Shown here piece by piece: positions 9,050-17,615 of a DNA stretch of 17,615 nt. Position numbers and translations under genes: made by a program. The notes beneath the pieces are model-generated. The model searched no databases. It was given only the letters and a program-made list of their open reading frames with translations, and was not told the origin of the DNA. Location: contig JAIQCW010000019.1 of NCBI GenBank assembly GCA_020283715.1, positions 1 through 17,615 on the forward strand, given 5' to 3'. This DNA comes from Cytauxzoon felis. Lineage: Eukaryota > Apicomplexa > Aconoidasida > Piroplasmida > Theileriidae. Positions within the stretch are counted from its first letter, which is position 1, and the number at the start of each line of letters is the position of its first letter.

Positions 9050-9276
9050 CATGACGTTACAACCTTATCTTCCACTAGCCGTGGTGGCCTCCTCTAATTA
9101 CCTATCTCTAAAGAGTATAGCCACTCCCAGAGATCGTGGCGGAAGACTAGTACTGGACCTCAGGTGGAACCTGGAAGCGATCTACGGGAGCTGGAAGGGG
9201 AAGTAAATAGAAGGCCACCACGGCGAGTGGAAAAGGAACGGCAGGACGAAGAGAGTTGGATTGGACTTCGACTAGA
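9050..9276. repeat. Modular palindromic element, copy E7 (intergenic)
   Basis: It contains CACTAGCCGTGGTGGCC, the mini-palindrome CTCTAAAGAG (about 9106-9115) and a reverse core CCAC-TCCCAGAGATC-GTGG. After GGACCTCAGGTGG comes the forward core AGC-GATCTACGGGA-GCT, then AGGGGAAGTAAATAG, GGCCACCACGGCGAGTGG, and the right terminus GGATTGGACTTCGAC. It lies upstream of the small helical gene and downstream of ISCA1. No other feature was seen in 8902-9352. Confidence 0.88.
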
Positions 9277-9352
9277 TAGAAGAGATGTTATGGCATTTTA
9301 CGAGAGTAAGAAATGTGTATATATTCAGCTTAGGAAATTATGATGCTGCATT

Positions 9353-9810
9353 TTAAATCTTTTCATTGAATTGGAAGCTGAGTCCACAACCGCAGACGGA
9401 TTTGATATTTGGGTTATTGAATGTGAATCCTTCTTCGAGTTCTGTGATTTTATGGTCAATATGTGATCCAAGTAGATAAAATGTTGATTTATTTTCAATT
9501 ACTAGTAGTAAATTCCCATTTTTATCATAAACTTTCTCATCCATTTCATGAATATCTGCGATACCTTTTAATTTCATATTGTATACATAGCCATTACAGC
9601 CTTTATGTGTTAGACTTAGATATACTATTCTATCATTTGCTATAAGGGGGGGGGGTGTATATAAACTTGATTGGCGATCAACATACCATTATTGATGATT
9701 TCTTTCAATTTCAAATATGCATCATCAGATAAAGTAACAATATTTTTCGATGGTTTTTTAATTAATGTACTGAATGGTCTGGATATATACTTGAATACAT
9801 TCAATAGCAT
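9353..9810 (-). CDS. ISCA1: Mitochondrial A-type iron-sulfur carrier, ISCA1-like (2 exons)
   Basis: Exons on the minus strand are 9810-9687 and 9639-9353, encoding 136 residues across a 47-nt intron (phase 1). The N-terminus (residues 1-25) is basic and Phe/Leu-rich with RPFSTL, consistent with a mitochondrial presequence. The three A-type carrier cysteines are present: C56 in HKGCNG, and C124 and C126 in the C-terminal CGCG motif preceded by FNNPNIKS. The NPN-K-CGCG-SF context fits ISCA1 better than ISCA2. Known role: with ISCA2 it helps assemble [4Fe-4S] clusters for mitochondrial enzymes. The intron's polypyrimidine tract is ten C residues (ten G on the + strand, 9646-9655), just before TTATAG. 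Confidence 0.9.
9646..9655. repeat. G10 homopolymer in the ISCA1 intron
   Basis: Ten consecutive G on the + strand, so C10 in the transcript, serve as the polypyrimidine tract ahead of the TTATAG acceptor. It is unusual in such AT-rich DNA and is prone to length change or base-calling error. Confidence 0.8.
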
Positions 9811-9940
9811 CGAAGACTAAGGACATGACATATACTAACACAAAATTATAAAATATACAGTCTTTACATTAAAATTACTATTATATATAAATACAAATAA
9901 TAAATTAAATAGAAATTATATCATTTTAAATCGTATACTT

Positions 9941-10495
9941 TTATAAATCTCTCCATAATATTAATCTTGGGTCACGTTTACAAAAGGCTCTAGTAGCTAA
10001 GGCAAGATTATCATCGTCATTCATGTTTCTACCTTTACAACTGACAATAACATTATTATAGTTATCAAATTCTTTACCATAAATTAATTTTTTTAATCCT
10101 TCTACCGTAATATCATCCGATAAATAAATTTTTTGACCATTTTTCCAGCTACTAAACAAAGGTACTGTACCATTCAATTTATCTATAACCCATATCATAC
10201 TATCAACTAATTTAACTTTAAATTGTGTTAATTTACTTTCATTAACATCTTCATCCTTTAATTCATTGACGTCTGATAAAGTCATATAATCTAATTGACC
10301 TCCAGCATTTGGTGCTATATAAAGTCTATACCCCAATTTAGTATCAGCTCTATATCTTATATACCAAATAAGTGATGGGAATACGAGTACCATCACATAT
10401 TTATTATTACTATGACCATAGTAGAAGGAATTATATAATCTACCGAATCTATAAGTCAAACTACGCCTTATAGAGGCATATAGAGACATTTTCAA
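9941..10495 (-). CDS. Unknown protein with basic N-terminus and one membrane segment
   Basis: A single exon of 184 residues, starting MKM; the second Met (residue 3) is an alternative start. Residues 1-32 are rich in Arg, Ser and Tyr and lack acidic residues until well past the membrane segment, consistent with mitochondrial targeting. Residues about 33-49 (YVMVLVFPSLIWYI) form one predicted transmembrane helix, followed by a positively charged turn. The remaining 130 residues are soluble, with the motifs PNAGGQLDYMTLSDV and a C-terminal FCKRDPRLILWRDL. I recognise no family. Its neighbours ISCA1, OPA3-like and TMEM69-like are also probable mitochondrial proteins, so a mitochondrial inner-membrane protein is a reasonable guess, not a demonstrated assignment. 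Confidence 0.65.
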   Translation of the reverse strand: MKMSLYASIRRSLTYRFGRLYNSFYYGHSNNKYVMVLVFPSLIWYIRYRADTKLGYRLYIAPNAGGQLDYMTLSDVNELKDEDVNESKLTQFKVKLVDSMIWVIDKLNGTVPLFSSWKNGQKIYLSDDITVEGLKKLIYGKEFDNYNNVIVSCKGRNMNDDDNLALATRAFCKRDPRLILWRDL

Positions 10496-10853
10496 TTTAT
10501 ACGATATATAAAATTGAATATCAATATATTGTTATTCGGTATTATAGTGAGGTAATATACTATAGACATCCCACTAGAAATTCCTCACATGATCGACATG
10601 GCCTAAATTTATGATTCTAACACTAAAAAAATTTCTGTCATTTAAATTAATTTTAGGTGTATAATTATAGTAATGAAATTATCATTGTCTTGTAATTTCA
10701 AAATTTTCAACCTCCTTCCACCTATATACACTTTTCATCCCTCACCGACTGCATAGTAGACATGCATCAAGAGAACAATCTGATTATAATAAAATTCATT
10801 AAATTATAAATTAAAATCGCAATGTGTAAATAAATTTAAATTGATAAATTAAA
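10496..10853. other. Divergent intergenic region
   Basis: It separates the leftward unknown membrane-protein gene from the rightward OPA3-like gene, so it probably holds both promoters. I found no ORF, tRNA-like fold, element core or element terminus. Composition is AT-rich with a C-richer patch at about 10705-10750. Confidence 0.5.
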
Positions 10854-11673
10854 ATGGAGATATTGATAGAGGTCATAAGAACAGTCTCGGCTACATTAAG
10901 TGGTCATGCTAGTACATTAATAAGATATACAGCGAATCATAATAGATTGTATGTGTTGATTATAATTGAAATTTAATTAATTCATTTACACATTTATAGT
11001 CTAAGGTCAATTGTAACACGTATTGGTAGATTTAGACATAACACTTCAATAAATTTACTAATCTGGGGGAAATTATGGAGATTACCATTTGTAAAGAGAC
11101 AATTTAAAAACTCTACAGCCATTATTGATATAATTATCAAGCCTATAAGCGATAATGAAGCCATCAATGTATAGTCTCTATAAGAATTTACACATTTTAC
11201 ACTATAGATTGGATCAAGTCTAGTAGCAGAAATTACACTCCTCACATTAATGCTAAGTACAATGGGTTATAGTCTATATCTAAGGTATGTTGTGTTTCTT
11301 TTCGACTTGAGGTCCAGCCTCTATTCCCACTAAGCGTGGCGCTTCTTCCAATTACCTATCCCTGAAGGGTAATGCCACTCCCAGAGATCGTGGCCGAAGT
11401 ATAGTCATTGAACCTCAAGTGGAACCTGGAAGCGATCTACGGGAGCTGGAAGGGGAAGTAAATAGAGAAGGCCACCACGGCGAGTGGAAAGACCTCTGGT
11501 GGAGTACCTTCTACGGTTATATTTAACAAACTTCCTCATTTAAATATAGGCGTTCTAGGTATAAGGAGTTATTGTATAGGCAGAATCAGCAAGAGTTGAA
11601 GATAACGGAGCGTATAAAGCACATTGAGAATGAGTTGATAAAATTGACACGTTTTCTGTACGATATTAAATAA
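10854..11673 (+). CDS. OPA3: OPA3-family protein (4 exons)
   Basis: Exons are 10854-10948, 11000-11168, 11208-11284 and 11550-11673, with introns of 51, 39 and 265 nt, encoding 154 residues. Every junction is GT-AG and in phase. The diagnostic OPA3 block is the segment IIKPISDNEAINIGSSLVAE (about residues 77-96), which parallels the IKPLNEE..A..LG..LLGEA segment of the animal protein. It is followed by a hydrophobic segment (to about residue 113) and a basic coiled-coil tail (RYKELLYRQNQQELK...). OPA3 proteins are associated with mitochondrial membranes; their biochemical role is not settled. The N-terminus is amphipathic, without a long presequence. Intron 3 is long only because it contains element E8. 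Gene order with the next locus is head-to-tail with a 150-base gap. Confidence 0.78.
11302..11512. repeat. Modular palindromic element, copy E8, inside OPA3 intron 3
   Basis: Left terminus ACTTGAGGTCCAGCC, then CACTAAGCGTGG, the mini-palindrome CCCTGAAGGG (about 11362-11371), and a reverse core CCAC-TCCCAGAGATC-GTGG. After AACCTCAAGTGG comes the forward core AGC-GATCTACGGGA-GCT, then AGGGGAAGTAAATAG, GGCCACCACGGCGAGTGG, and the right terminus ACCTCTGGTGG. About 18 intron bases precede it and about 37 follow, so the remainder is the size of a normal short intron. Confidence 0.9.
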
Positions 11674-11825
11674 AGAAATTTAAAAATTTCTCTTAAACTA
11701 ATAAAATATAATTTTAAATATTTATACAATCTAACTTGTATATATTTCTTTAGTCTAGTTGTATTCACTACCTCGATGTGTATGGTGAATTATATTGGAC
11801 CTTCAATGAAAATGTACTTTCAATA

Positions 11826-13098
11826 ATGCAATTTAAAAATATAAAATGGATTTTCATAAGAAATTTATCACAATTAATTAAAAATGAAAAGAAAAATGAA
11901 ATCTCAAAATTAAATTATAATATACAACAACTTTATAAACTCGACTGCTACTTCAAACTCGAAGACCACTATAATAGACTCTCACGGTATGCTTACACAA
12001 TTTACTAATTGAAATAATCGTTGTCCACTACAACTGAGGTCCAATCACTACCTTCTACACCTTTCTTTCCACTCGCCGTGGTGGCCTTCTCTATTTAGTT
12101 CCCCCTCCGCTTCCCTGAGATCAGCTACGGGTTTTCCACTCGAGGTCTAGTACTACACTTCATTCCACAACTTCATATTTACCTCTGAAATTTGAAGGAA
12201 ATCCTGAATTTCTGGGGAAACTCATGAAGATTATGGAATGACGATTTTATGAATTATAAATATCAATACTACATTGAAGAGGATTTTGATGATTGTATTG
12301 AGTTTACTGAAGATCACTTCATTCCAATTTATATTCATTGAGATATCTTCGTTTATATGAACTTCATCACTTTATCCTTATCTCGTCGAAATAAGGTTTT
12401 ATACCCGAGAACGATCTCTGGGAGTTTGAGGGGGAAGTAAATAGAAGAGGCTGACGGCAGGACGAAGGAAAGGTGGATTGGACCTCAGGTGGAATTATTC
12501 GCTTCATATACATACATATATATATATATAGGAGTAGTAAGATACCGTATTATGCATTGGGTTTATTTATATCGATACCATCGACATTTATATTATTGAC
12601 ACCTGCATCACATGTATATGTGAATTTATTATCGCATCAATTAAAATTATCTTATGTTACACTTGTATGGTTATCATCAACGAATTTGGGTTTTATTAAA
12701 TAATTTTGGAAGGGGTACTATATTGGGTAGATTAACGTAAGTTTTAATTAGTGTAGGCTTTTAAAGAAAATAAATTTAATTATAGGGGTGTCATACCATT
12801 ATTAACTACTCTAATTGGTATATCAAATTTATTATATACTAGTGATTATTCATTAATAAATGGTATTTTATATTTAATACCTAGTTATATAATTATGATT
12901 TTATATAATTATCATTTATATATCAAAAAATTATTACCAAAATCTATACTCTTACCATCAACTTATCTTGCCATATTCAATATCATAACACTAATCACAA
13001 CACTCTTATACACTATCAATATCAAAGATGAACTCAAATCCACAAAATATGAAGAATTTATCGAACAATATGAATCAAAATATAAAATCAAACCCTAA
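11826..13098 (+). CDS. TMEM69/DUF3429-like multi-pass membrane protein, with an apparent +1 frameshift
   Basis: Exons are 11826-11986, 12532-12736 and 12786-13098. The ATG at 11826 gives a basic, hydrophobic N-terminus (MQFKNIKWIFIRNLS) that could be a mitochondrial presequence. No in-frame ATG lies upstream before a stop. Exon 2 encodes PYYALGLFISIPS and SYVTLVWLSSTNLGF, and exon 3 GVIPLLTTLIG plus two further hydrophobic segments, matching the order of DUF3429 features (first TM pair, aromatic-G-F turn, then R..GV-P). Within exon 2 the frame stops at a TAA at 12701-12703; reading continues one frame over as NNFGRGTILGRLT into the exon 3 junction. The family assignment is by pattern, not alignment. 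The frameshift may be an assembly error in a T/A-rich run or a real lesion. Confidence 0.6.
12024..12500. repeat. Modular palindromic element, copy E9, with the long internal module, inside an intron
   Basis: It occupies nearly all of the 545-nt intron 11987-12531. The left half is a degenerate terminus (ACAACTGAGGTCCAATC), CACTCGCCGTGGTGGCC and a reverse core GCT-TCCCTGAGATC-AGC. A 230-bp AT-rich internal module (about 12165-12400) lacks cores. The right half is a forward core AAC-GATCTCTGGGA-GTT, GGGGGAAGTAAATAG, GCTGACGGCAGGACG, and the terminus GGATTGGACCTCAGGTGG. The internal module recurs inverted in E12 (15660-15900) and partly in E1. Confidence 0.88.
12508..12531 (+). repeat. TA microsatellite at an intron acceptor
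   Basis: A CATA/TA dinucleotide run immediately precedes the TATAG acceptor of the long intron of the TMEM69-like gene, so it replaces a conventional polypyrimidine tract. Confidence 0.55.
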
Positions 13099-13127
13099 TA
13101 ATTAATAACCCATAGACTCATCATGAC

Positions 13128-13367
13128 ATTCCACTCAAGGTCCAATCCAACTCTTCTTCCACTCGCCGTGGAGGCCTCTTCCAATTACCTCCCCGTAAAC
13201 GGTAGAGCCACTCCCGGAGATCGTGGCTGAAGTGAGGGTGTAAAGGATTGGACCTCAAGTGGAACCTGGAAGCGATCTATGGGAGCTGGAAGGGGAAGTA
13301 AATAGAGAAGCTGACGGCAGGACCAACGGTGGAGAAGGAAGGGTAGGATTGGACCGTTGGTAGAGGT
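13128..13367. repeat. Modular palindromic element, copy E10 (intergenic)
   Basis: Left terminus CCACTCAAGGTCCAATCC, CACTCGCCGTGGAGGCC, the mini-palindrome in its third form CCGTAAACGG (about 13194-13203), and a reverse core CCAC-TCCCGGAGATC-GTGG. After GGATTGGACCTCAAGTGG comes the forward core AGC-GATCTATGGGA-GCT, then AGGGGAAGTAAATAG, GCTGACGGCAGGACC and the right end GGATTGGACCGTTGG. It begins 30 bases after the stop of the TMEM69-like gene. Confidence 0.88.
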
Positions 13368-13688
13368 AACATCAGTGCAGGCTTTATGATTAGGAAATTT
13401 GTATAATAGTCTTATATACGAGTTTTATAATTTATTTTAATAGAAATTTTATAATATTTCAAGTTTATATGTGTATTTCATTTATACTGTTATACGTCAG
13501 TGGCTACAGGGTCCATTCAACTTCTATACCCGTTTAATGATTATAGATACTCGTAAATTATATGCCTATGGATACAAAAGGTGATTAAATTCATATTACT
13601 TCATGGTACCATAACCATACGACTAGTGTGCAGGGAGGGAGTACATATAGAGCATTATACAAAATGTTAGAAAATTAATTGAAATTTT
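13368..13688. other. AT-rich intergenic region between E10 and the H4 3' end
   Basis: No ORF, element core or tRNA B-box was found. It contains the downstream flank of histone H4 on the minus strand. Nothing further can be supported. Confidence 0.45.
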
Positions 13689-13704
13689 GGCTTCAAGTGA
13701 AGCC
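13689..13704 (-). ncRNA. Histone-type 3' UTR stem-loop of H4
   Basis: In the H4 sense this reads GGCTTCACTTGAAGCC, a perfect 6-bp stem (GGCTTC/GAAGCC) with the 4-base loop ACTT, about 96 nt after the stop codon. It fits every position of the replication-dependent histone stem-loop consensus GGYYYYHHHHRRRRCC. In animals this hairpin binds SLBP and directs poly(A)-independent 3' end formation. Whether this organism uses it that way is inference. A second weaker dyad (TGAGAA/TTCTCA, 13725-13746) lies between it and the stop codon. Confidence 0.75.
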
Positions 13705-13800
13705 TGAGGTTGTTTTTATTATCGTGAGAAAAAAAAACAATTCTCATGGTCGAAATATAAATGCTATTAAAATAGAGAGATTATAATGTGCCATATTGGT

Positions 13801-14507
<707 letters not shown>

Positions 14508-14735
14508 CATCTACCTGAAGTCTTATAAACCTTACTTCCCACTAGCCGTGGCGTCTCTTCTATTTACTTCCCCTTACAGCTCCCGGAGATCGCTTCCAGG
14601 TTTTCCACCTGAAGTACAATCACTAACCTCGCCACGATCTCTGGGAGTGGCATCACCCTTCAGGGATAGGTAATTGGAAGAGGCTCCACGGCTAGTGGAA
14701 GAGGAGTCGGTTGTAACCTCAGGTGTATGGACGGC
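14508..14735. repeat. Modular palindromic element, copy E11 (intergenic)
   Basis: CACTAGCCGTGGCG, CTTCTATTTACTTCCCC, and a reverse core AGC-TCCCGGAGATC-GCT come first. Then comes CCACCTGAAGTACAATC, the forward core CCAC-GATCTCTGGGA-GTGG, CCCTTCAGGG (mini-palindrome, reverse), GGTAATTGGAAGAGG, CACGGCTAGTGG, and the right terminus ACCTCAGGTG. This is the mirror order of E7 and E8: here the CCAC-type unit is on the right. Confidence 0.88.
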
Positions 14736-14766
14736 AGTCTACTTATCGTATACTTCTTCCTTTAAC

Positions 14767-15312
14767 TTACACGTTGATTAGTTCATCGATGTTTAGGTCT
14801 TTTACATAGTAATTGAAGAATGAATCAATTTCAGCTTCGCTAATTCTAATGCCAGTGCCTGAAGTTGTCGAGTGTGTAGAGTGAGAGGTATAAATCTTAC
14901 CTAATTTCAGCAATACTTTTTTAAATTCATCTTTATTAAGTGTTTTAAAATGTAAATTAAATGATTTTTTAACCTTTTCTTTAATAACTTCATCATTATA
15001 AAACGCCTGTCCTATCGCGTATAGATCATCGAGTGTAAATCCTCCACGCATATCTTCTTCTACATATAATAGTATGAGTATATTGATATTATAATATTAA
15101 ATTTACCATAACTGAGAAATCTAAGCTCTTGTTTCGTCAAGAATATACCAATAGACTCCAATAGAGCCTTGAATTTTACAAAACTTAAACTACCATTCCG
15201 ATCAACGTCAAATAATCTAAACGCATATAATAACTCATCTCTCTATTCATATAAAATTTAAATGTAATATATTACTATTTACACGTACTCTCGATTTATT
15301 TAAATTATTCAT
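14767..15312 (-). CDS. EF-hand protein of calmodulin/centrin size (3 exons)
   Basis: Exons on the minus strand are 15312-15289, 15242-15107 and 15059-14767 (introns of 46 and 47 nt), encoding 150 residues with phases closing exactly. The first EF hand begins ELLYAFRLFDVDRNGSLSF: loop D20-V-D22-R-N24-G-S-L-S28 with K at position 12, where Glu is normal, so calcium binding may be weak. The following KFKALLESIGIFLTKQELRFL matches the linker between EF hands 1 and 2 of centrin or calmodulin. Later loops have decayed, with FNLHFKTLNKDEFKKVL keeping only the helix. There is a Ser/Thr/His-rich insert (residues about 107-120). It may be a centrin-like or myosin-light-chain-like partner protein; the exact orthology is not clear. 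Confidence 0.72.
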
Positions 15313-15409
15313 CTCCTAACATAACCTCAAATGAATCATTTAAAATTTTGCATCAAATTCGATATCAAATTCATCTGTGATGTCTAAAAATTGAATTTAA
15401 AAATTTTTA

Positions 15410-17615
15410 TCATAACAAATCTACCTCTGTCTTCAATTTACGCCACTCCCAATACTTCACCAATTGACACATATAACCCAACCTCTCAAGACCCCTGTAG
15501 ACATTTAATATATAAAAATATATATCGATAAGATCAAATATCTCCTTAAATAACTCAAACTGAGGTCTCATCCACATGAGGTCCTTACTTTCCACTCGGC
15601 GTGGAGCCTCTTCTAATTACCTCCCCCTCCGCTTCCCTGAGATCAGCTGCGGGTATTCAACCTGAGTTATAAACCTAATCTCGACGAGATAAGGATAAAG
15701 TGACGGAATTCATGTTTAAGGAGATAAATCAATGAATATAAATTGGAATGTAATGAGGTTTATTAAATCCAATACAATCATCAAATTCCTTTTCAATGAG
15801 GTATTGAGATCAATTATACATCCAATCGTTATTGAGATATTTTCATGAGTTTCCCCAGAAATGATGAAATTCCTTCAAATTTTGGAGGTAAAAATGAAGT
15901 ATAGTTATTGGACCTCAAGTGGAACCCGCAGCTGATCTCAGGGAAGCGGAGGGGGAAGTAAATAGAAGAGGCTGTCTGCAGGACGAAGAGAGGTGGAACA
16001 CAAGGAGTAGGATTGGACCTCAGGTGGATAGTTAACTTCAGTTATAATATTATATTTGGTATCTAACCTGATTTTGAGTGCGGAGTTGGTTAGTAGTGAT
16101 CCATTTTCTAATTCAATGCATCTTTTGTTGATATCATCAGCGAATGTGACTTTATATGGTCCGATATTAATGAATGATTTGAATTTATTTTCTGGTAGAA
16201 CTTTAAGAACTTCTTGATACATTGATGATCGTTCATTATATTCTTTATCTTTTTCTTCTATTATATCAAATATATTTTAAATAATTTTATACTTACCATA
16301 TGTTACTAATGTATCATACCAATTATATTTCATATTATTATATTCTATACCCAATGTATCTATAGCCTCTTTTAATAATAATGCATGCCTTCTTGATATA
16401 AATGTCAATTTATTATTCAAAAAATTTATATTCTTAGCCACATATTCATCTATTATGGGGTTAATAAACACCATAATTAAACATACATTTTTTATAATAT
16501 ACGCATACATAAATATACTCTATTAAATTCAATACATCTAAATCTTTATCAATTACAACACCATCTAATATATTCAATGCATCATCTGTACCACCAATCA
16601 AACATGTAGTAAATAACAACTATATATTATTATTATATTCAAATCAATATAAACTAAACATAATCCACTCCACTCCACCTAAGGTCGTCCTGCCGTCAGC
16701 TCTTCCAATTATCTATCTCTAAAGAGTAGAGCCACTCCCGGAGATCGTGGCGGAAGTTAATGATTGGACCTCGAGTGGAGACCTCAAGTGTAAATAGAAT
16801 ACCTGGAAGCGATCTACGGGAGCTGGAAGGGGAGATAAATAGAGAAGCTGACGGCAGGAATGTAACCTCAGGTGGAACGGCGAGTGGAAGATAAGGTTGT
16901 AACTTCAGGTGGATTAGATTTCTATGAAAACATACTTCGATTTTATGGTGTGTTTGTAGATTATCGATTTTTCCTTTAATATTTTTATAGATTTTATTGA
17001 AATTATCGGCATTAAGGAATTTAAGTGATGATAGTCTATACATGCATTGTATTAATTGTATATGTGTGAATTGTTCTATATTATCTACGATTAACGTTAA
17101 TAAACGTCTTAATAAAAACCCTTTTAATAATCTATGGGGTAATTTAATATAAAAAAAATAAATAAATTAGTGGTGTTAATTTACCCAATTTTTGATAATG
17201 ATTTTAATGTTTGTAATACATCAGTAGTAGTAAATCTATCACTAAGTTCTGATAATTTTTCACATAATAAAGATATAAATACAAAATCTTTAATATTTTT
17301 TTTATATAATAATTGTAATGTCAAATTTATAACATCAGGTGTTACTAATTCTATATTTAATGTTAATTGTTGTTTAACATAATCATAAATATCCTCATTA
17401 CAACCTAACATAGCTGATGCATAAGCTACTTGAACTAATTCTTTAACATGAGGATTCTTATTCAATATCATACCACTCATCTTATCAACCATAGTCTTAA
17501 TATACTCCATATTCACAACATTACCACCTGATACATAATTACCCGATTGCGATAACAACACCAATCTCATCGCAAAATTACCTATATTATATACATCAAT
17601 CAAATAACTCCACTC
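15410..17615 (-). CDS. RAP-domain, heptatricopeptide-type protein, 3' part (at least 6 exons, 5' end outside window)
   Basis: Exons on the minus strand are about 17603-17185, 17131-16936, 16619-16487, 16449-16297, 16257-16037 and 15559-15410, giving 423 codons plus stop in the window, all in phase. Introns are 53, 316, 37, 39 and 477 nt; the 316 and 477 carry elements E13 and E12. The N-terminal part is helical repeats (DRFTTTDVLQTLKSLSKIG; FTHIQLIQCMYRLSSLKFLN), typical of apicomplexan heptatricopeptide proteins. The C-terminus is a RAP domain: INIGPYKVTFADD and CIELENG, then YRGLERLGYMCQLVKYWEW, the leucine-gly-tyr and W-E-W ending of that fold. RAP proteins act in organellar RNA metabolism, often on fragmented mitochondrial rRNA; this specific target is inference. 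The window edge may fall in a further element or intron (GAGTGGAG). Confidence 0.78.
15560..16036. repeat. Modular palindromic element, copy E12, forming essentially the whole last RAP intron
   Basis: On the + strand the left end reads CTGAGGTCTCATCCACATGAGGTCC, then CACTCGGCGTGGAGCC and a reverse core GCT-TCCCTGAGATC-AGC. The 230-bp internal module (15660-15900, opposite orientation to E9) follows. Then come GGACCTCAAGTGG, a forward core GCT-GATCTCAGGGA-AGC, GGGGGAAGTAAATAG, GCTGTCTGCAGGACG and the right terminus GGATTGGACCTCAGGTGG. On the gene's strand the intron starts GTTAAC just outside one terminus and ends with the ACCTCAG of the other, leaving almost no non-element intron sequence. 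Confidence 0.85.
16664..16917. repeat. Modular palindromic element, copy E13, inside a RAP-gene intron
   Basis: Left end CCACTCCACCTAAGG, then GTCCTGCCGTCAGC, the mini-palindrome CTCTAAAGAG (about 16718-16727), and a reverse core CCAC-TCCCGGAGATC-GTGG. GATTGGACCTCGAGTGG is followed by the forward core AGC-GATCTACGGGA-GCT, AGGGGAGATAAATAG, GCTGACGGCAGG, and the right terminus ACCTCAGGTGG with a second ACTTCAGGTGG. It accounts for about 255 of the 316 intron bases. Confidence 0.88.

Noticed and set aside
10994..11245. Minus-strand frame of 83 codons
   Set aside because: It is antisense to exons 2 and 3 of the OPA3-like gene, whose spliced sense product is far more convincing.
11778..11825. Earlier GTG/ATG starts for the TMEM69-like gene
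   Set aside because: 11778 is GTG, and the ATG at 11776 is in another frame that stops after 16 codons; the first in-frame ATG is 11826.
17170..17382. Plus-strand 70-codon frame
   Set aside because: It is antisense to the helical-repeat exon of the RAP gene.

Overview
The window is AT-rich nuclear DNA of a small-genomed eukaryote, most likely an apicomplexan and possibly a piroplasm-like one. Evidence: standard stop codons; many spliceosomal introns of only 37-53 nt (donors mostly GTATG/GTAAG, acceptors TATAG); poly-Asn tracts; short gene spacing; and a RAP-domain mitochondrial RNA-binding protein of the kind expanded in apicomplexans. I cannot name the species. There are no prokaryotic signals.

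Genes from left to right: a GATA-finger protein (+); two consecutive OTU-fold cysteine proteases, each with a predicted signal peptide (+); a long VPS33-type SM protein (+); a small helical protein (-); mitochondrial ISCA1 (-); an unknown single-TM protein (-); an OPA3-family protein (+); a TMEM69/DUF3429-like membrane protein with an apparent frameshift (+); histone H4 with a histone-type 3' stem-loop (-); an EF-hand protein of calmodulin/centrin size (-); and the 3' part of a RAP-domain protein running off the right edge (-). Most are multi-exon. I rebuilt the exons by hand from GT-AG sites; the phases close exactly except at the one frameshift.

The outstanding feature is a family of GC-rich modular palindromic elements at 13 loci, about one per 1.35 kb. 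Each is built from inverted units carrying a core GATCTNNGGGA flanked by complementary arms. I count 28 cores with four different arm pairs (CCAC/GTGG, GCT/AGC, AGC/GCT, AAC/GTT) and no mismatched pair, which is compensatory variation. A second mini-palindrome in the same units also covaries. The elements lie between genes, inside all five long introns (the other 12 introns are 37-53 nt and have none), and twice in frame inside VPS33. One intron starts and ends at element termini, as introners do. Flanking DNA is C-rich on the left and G-rich on the right of the elements regardless of gene strand, an origin-like skew switch. I regard this element family as the candidate undescribed system.
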